The notes below the pieces were generated by a model. It ran no database searches and had not been told where the DNA came from. It worked only from the letters and a program-made list of their open reading frames with translations. DNA of 6,387 bases from positions 1 through 6,387 of the forward strand of contig CAAGPV010000020.1 in assembly GCA_900771975.1 (NCBI GenBank), read 5' to 3'. The translations under genes and the position numbers were made by a program. Origin of the DNA: an uncultured Prevotella sp. Its GTDB lineage: Bacteria; Bacteroidota; Bacteroidia; Bacteroidales; Bacteroidaceae. Positions 4,690-6,387 of this stretch are shown here, in pieces (position 1 is the stretch's first letter; each line of letters starts with the position of its first letter).

Positions 4690-5583
4690 ATGAAACAAAT
4701 AATTTTGATAGCCATTGGCTTGATATCTCTTTTGCCTGTCTCGGCTCAAGTGTTGTCAAAAGAAGAGAGCGCAAAGCTGGGTAATACCCTTGAAAACCTC
4801 GCACGCGAGGGACAAAGGAAACACCGTGAGGAAGTGATGGCTAAGCAACGGAAGCAGCAGCAACGTGCAGCAGAGATAGAGAACCGCACCCAACTCGGAC
4901 TACAACAAAACCAGCAGCAAGTACAACGGTTGCAAGACAACTACGGCGTTGATGATTTGCGCCAACGCAATGGCGAAAGCCGTCCACAAAGACGAAATAT
5001 ACAGAAAGCACATATAAGTAGCATGCAACGTAGCACACCTAATGGAAATGATGGTAGGCAAGCAAGAGGAAATGGCGGAATGAATGAGTATCCGCAGCGA
5101 AATCCAGGACAGAGACCTTGTATTGAACCGCCATCTCGTGTTCCACGTACACCTCGTGTCCCGATAGACCAAGCTCCAGTACGGCGCCAGCCTGTGGTTT
5201 ACCGTAAGCCACTTGGACAATTTCCTCCCAAAACTATTGCTAAAAAAGTTCCTCCAACTCGTCAACATCCAGTAAAACCTATACGCCCAGTAAATCCGAA
5301 ACAACCAGCCAAACCAGTACGACCTGTTATACCTATGAGTGAAGATGATTTTTTCTGTCCGAAAGACAAACGTGTGGAGATTATTACTTGGCGTGACATA
5401 AAACCAGGCCTTTGCACAAAGGATGCTGGAATAACAGCAGCAGTAATGCGTTACAATCGTGAACTAATGTATGATGTAGGATTCGTAAACGGCGGATTCA
5501 GTACGCAAGGACGCTCACCGCTTATTGTGGTACAGCGTGGCGATTGGTATATTGTAAAAAGCAGTAGGGTATTAAGAAAATAA
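4690..5583 (+). CDS. Exported Gln-rich coiled-coil, Pro-rich basic protein with C-terminal domain (297 aa)
   Basis: The function is unknown. The start at 4690 (MKQIILIAIG) is preferred to the in-frame ATG at 4678 because it opens directly with a signal peptide (1-19, cleaved in SAQ). Residues 24-85 are a charged, Gln-rich helix likely to form a coiled coil. Residues 86-135 are polar, basic and Gly/Asn-rich. Residues 138-215 are Pro- and basic-rich with repeated KPV/RPV and PxxP steps (PVKPIRPVNPKQPAKPVRPV, 194-213), an extended linker of the kind that spans periplasm or contacts the cell wall. Residues 218-297 look folded: two cysteines (Cys223, Cys242) that could form a disulfide, then VGFVNGGFSTQGRSPLIVV and GDWYIVKSSRVLRK. 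The high Arg/Lys content is notable for an exported protein. It sits 27 nt after the PDZ gene and 13 nt before the next, so it is probably co-transcribed and may be a structural partner. Confidence 0.87.
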   Translation: MKQIILIAIGLISLLPVSAQVLSKEESAKLGNTLENLAREGQRKHREEVMAKQRKQQQRAAEIENRTQLGLQQNQQQVQRLQDNYGVDDLRQRNGESRPQRRNIQKAHISSMQRSTPNGNDGRQARGNGGMNEYPQRNPGQRPCIEPPSRVPRTPRVPIDQAPVRRQPVVYRKPLGQFPPKTIAKKVPPTRQHPVKPIRPVNPKQPAKPVRPVIPMSEDDFFCPKDKRVEIITWRDIKPGLCTKDAGITAAVMRYNRELMYDVGFVNGGFSTQGRSPLIVVQRGDWYIVKSSRVLRK

Positions 5584-5596
5584 AAACTCGTGTATT

Positions 5597-6387
5597 ATGA
5601 ATTGTAAATTCTTGAAATTGTTGGTATTGTTCGCCTTGTATAATATATCGATGTGTGCCTTGGCACAAACGGATGATACGGACAATAAAGACACCTTGGC
5701 GTTTGAATCAATTGCGACCTTGGATTCCACGAAGCTCAACTATGATAATTTCATGGTAATACCAGGCTCAGGTCTTTTTGTAAAAGAGAATGACAGTGGT
5801 GAGTTTCGTGCTTTGGACAGAAAGCAATGCCCAGAGTTTGAGCATCTGAAATTCCTGGACAATCTATGGTACGACCAGGTGGTAACTTCCGCAAATCGTA
5901 CTTATGTACGCAATAGCACACAAATATATGATATAGGAAAGGACAAATGCTCACTTGTTGCAGAATTGGACACTGCAAGTTTTCGGTTGTTTGCAGCCAA
6001 CGATTCCTCTTTCCTTTTCGTTGTATATCAGAATGAGGGCAGTCTATTGTACAGATACAACTTGACTACAGACAATACGGAACTCCTGTATGCCACTACA
6101 GCAGATATTTATGGTGCAGAACTGTTAAATGATGCTGTATGGTTCGTGGCTGGTAATTCATTGTATGAAACTAATGAAAATGGGACGGAAGAAATTTTTG
6201 CTTATGAACCTGAGGATTTCATAGGGATGACTCTTACGCAGAGAGGAGCGTTAGTTTATACTGCAACAAAAGTCATTTTGTTTGATGGAGAAAATGCCAT
6301 ACCCGTAGCGTCAGGCAGTTTCTTTCGGATAATATACAGTTCTGGCAGAACATATTTCGTGTTGCGAGATGGAAATGTATTGGCAAC
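5597..6387 (+). CDS. Exported beta-propeller-like protein, N-terminal part (cut by window edge)
   Basis: This ORF is open from ATG 5597 to the window end (263 codons plus two bases). It begins with a signal peptide (1-23, cleaved in ALAQT). From about residue 50 it shows degenerate repeats of roughly 40 residues rich in beta strands and aromatic/hydrophobic positions: SSFLFVVYQNEGSLLYRYN (137-155), DAVWFVAGNSLYETNENG (179-196), GALVYTATKVILFDGENA (217-234), SGRTYFVLRDGN (249-260). The alternation of a strand, a glycine/asparagine turn and a label-like strand is typical of beta-propeller blades (NHL/YVTN/WD-like). No enzyme motif is recognised. DTL (32), DST (43) and DTA (125) match the Bacteroidetes O-glycosylation motif. 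It follows the previous stop by 13 nt, so it belongs to the same operon. The C-terminus, and any anchoring or catalytic domain, is outside the window. Confidence 0.85.
   Translation, partial: MNCKFLKLLVLFALYNISMCALAQTDDTDNKDTLAFESIATLDSTKLNYDNFMVIPGSGLFVKENDSGEFRALDRKQCPEFEHLKFLDNLWYDQVVTSANRTYVRNSTQIYDIGKDKCSLVAELDTASFRLFAANDSSFLFVVYQNEGSLLYRYNLTTDNTELLYATTADIYGAELLNDAVWFVAGNSLYETNENGTEEIFAYEPEDFIGMTLTQRGALVYTATKVILFDGENAIPVASGSFFRIIYSSGRTYFVLRDGNVLA

Overview
The window looks like chromosomal DNA from the phylum Bacteroidota, most likely order Bacteroidales (Bacteroides/Prevotella-like). The evidence is three promoters matching the Bacteroidetes -33/-7 consensus (TTTG, then TAnnTTTGC), the absence of clear Shine-Dalgarno sequences, signal peptides cleaved just before glutamine (AQ), and a recognisable HU-type protein / N-acetylmuramoyl-L-alanine amidase cassette of Bacteroidales type. 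The species cannot be named from the sequence.

Left part (1-1200, minus strand): a compact cassette read right to left. It has a Bacteroidetes-type promoter, an HU-like DNA-binding protein (147 aa), an intergenic hairpin, a 75-aa protein with two predicted membrane segments (holin-like), and an amidase that overlaps it by ATGA and runs off the left edge. The layout resembles a phage lysis module, but no other phage gene is visible here.

Middle-left (1225-2483, minus strand): a 349-aa protein of unknown function with a basic centre and a helical C-terminal half. It has its own consensus promoter at 2451-2483, a leader of about 100 nt, and a rho-independent terminator at 1225-1264 that separates it from the HU cassette.

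Middle (2484-3078, no protein gene): a 22-bp tandem repeat array inside a 15-bp perfect inverted repeat lies between two divergent promoters. The rightward promoter serves a short region with only a 9-codon ORF and small hairpins. It is followed by a structured RNA (about 2852-3028) with the long interrupted stem and central bubble of 6S RNA.

Right part (3079-6387, plus strand): three tightly spaced genes, each starting with a signal peptide. They encode a TPR-like/beta/PDZ protein without a visible protease domain, a Gln-rich coiled-coil and Pro-rich basic protein with a small C-terminal domain, and a beta-propeller-like protein cut by the right edge. They form a likely operon for an exported (periplasmic or surface) protein set that I do not recognise as a described system.
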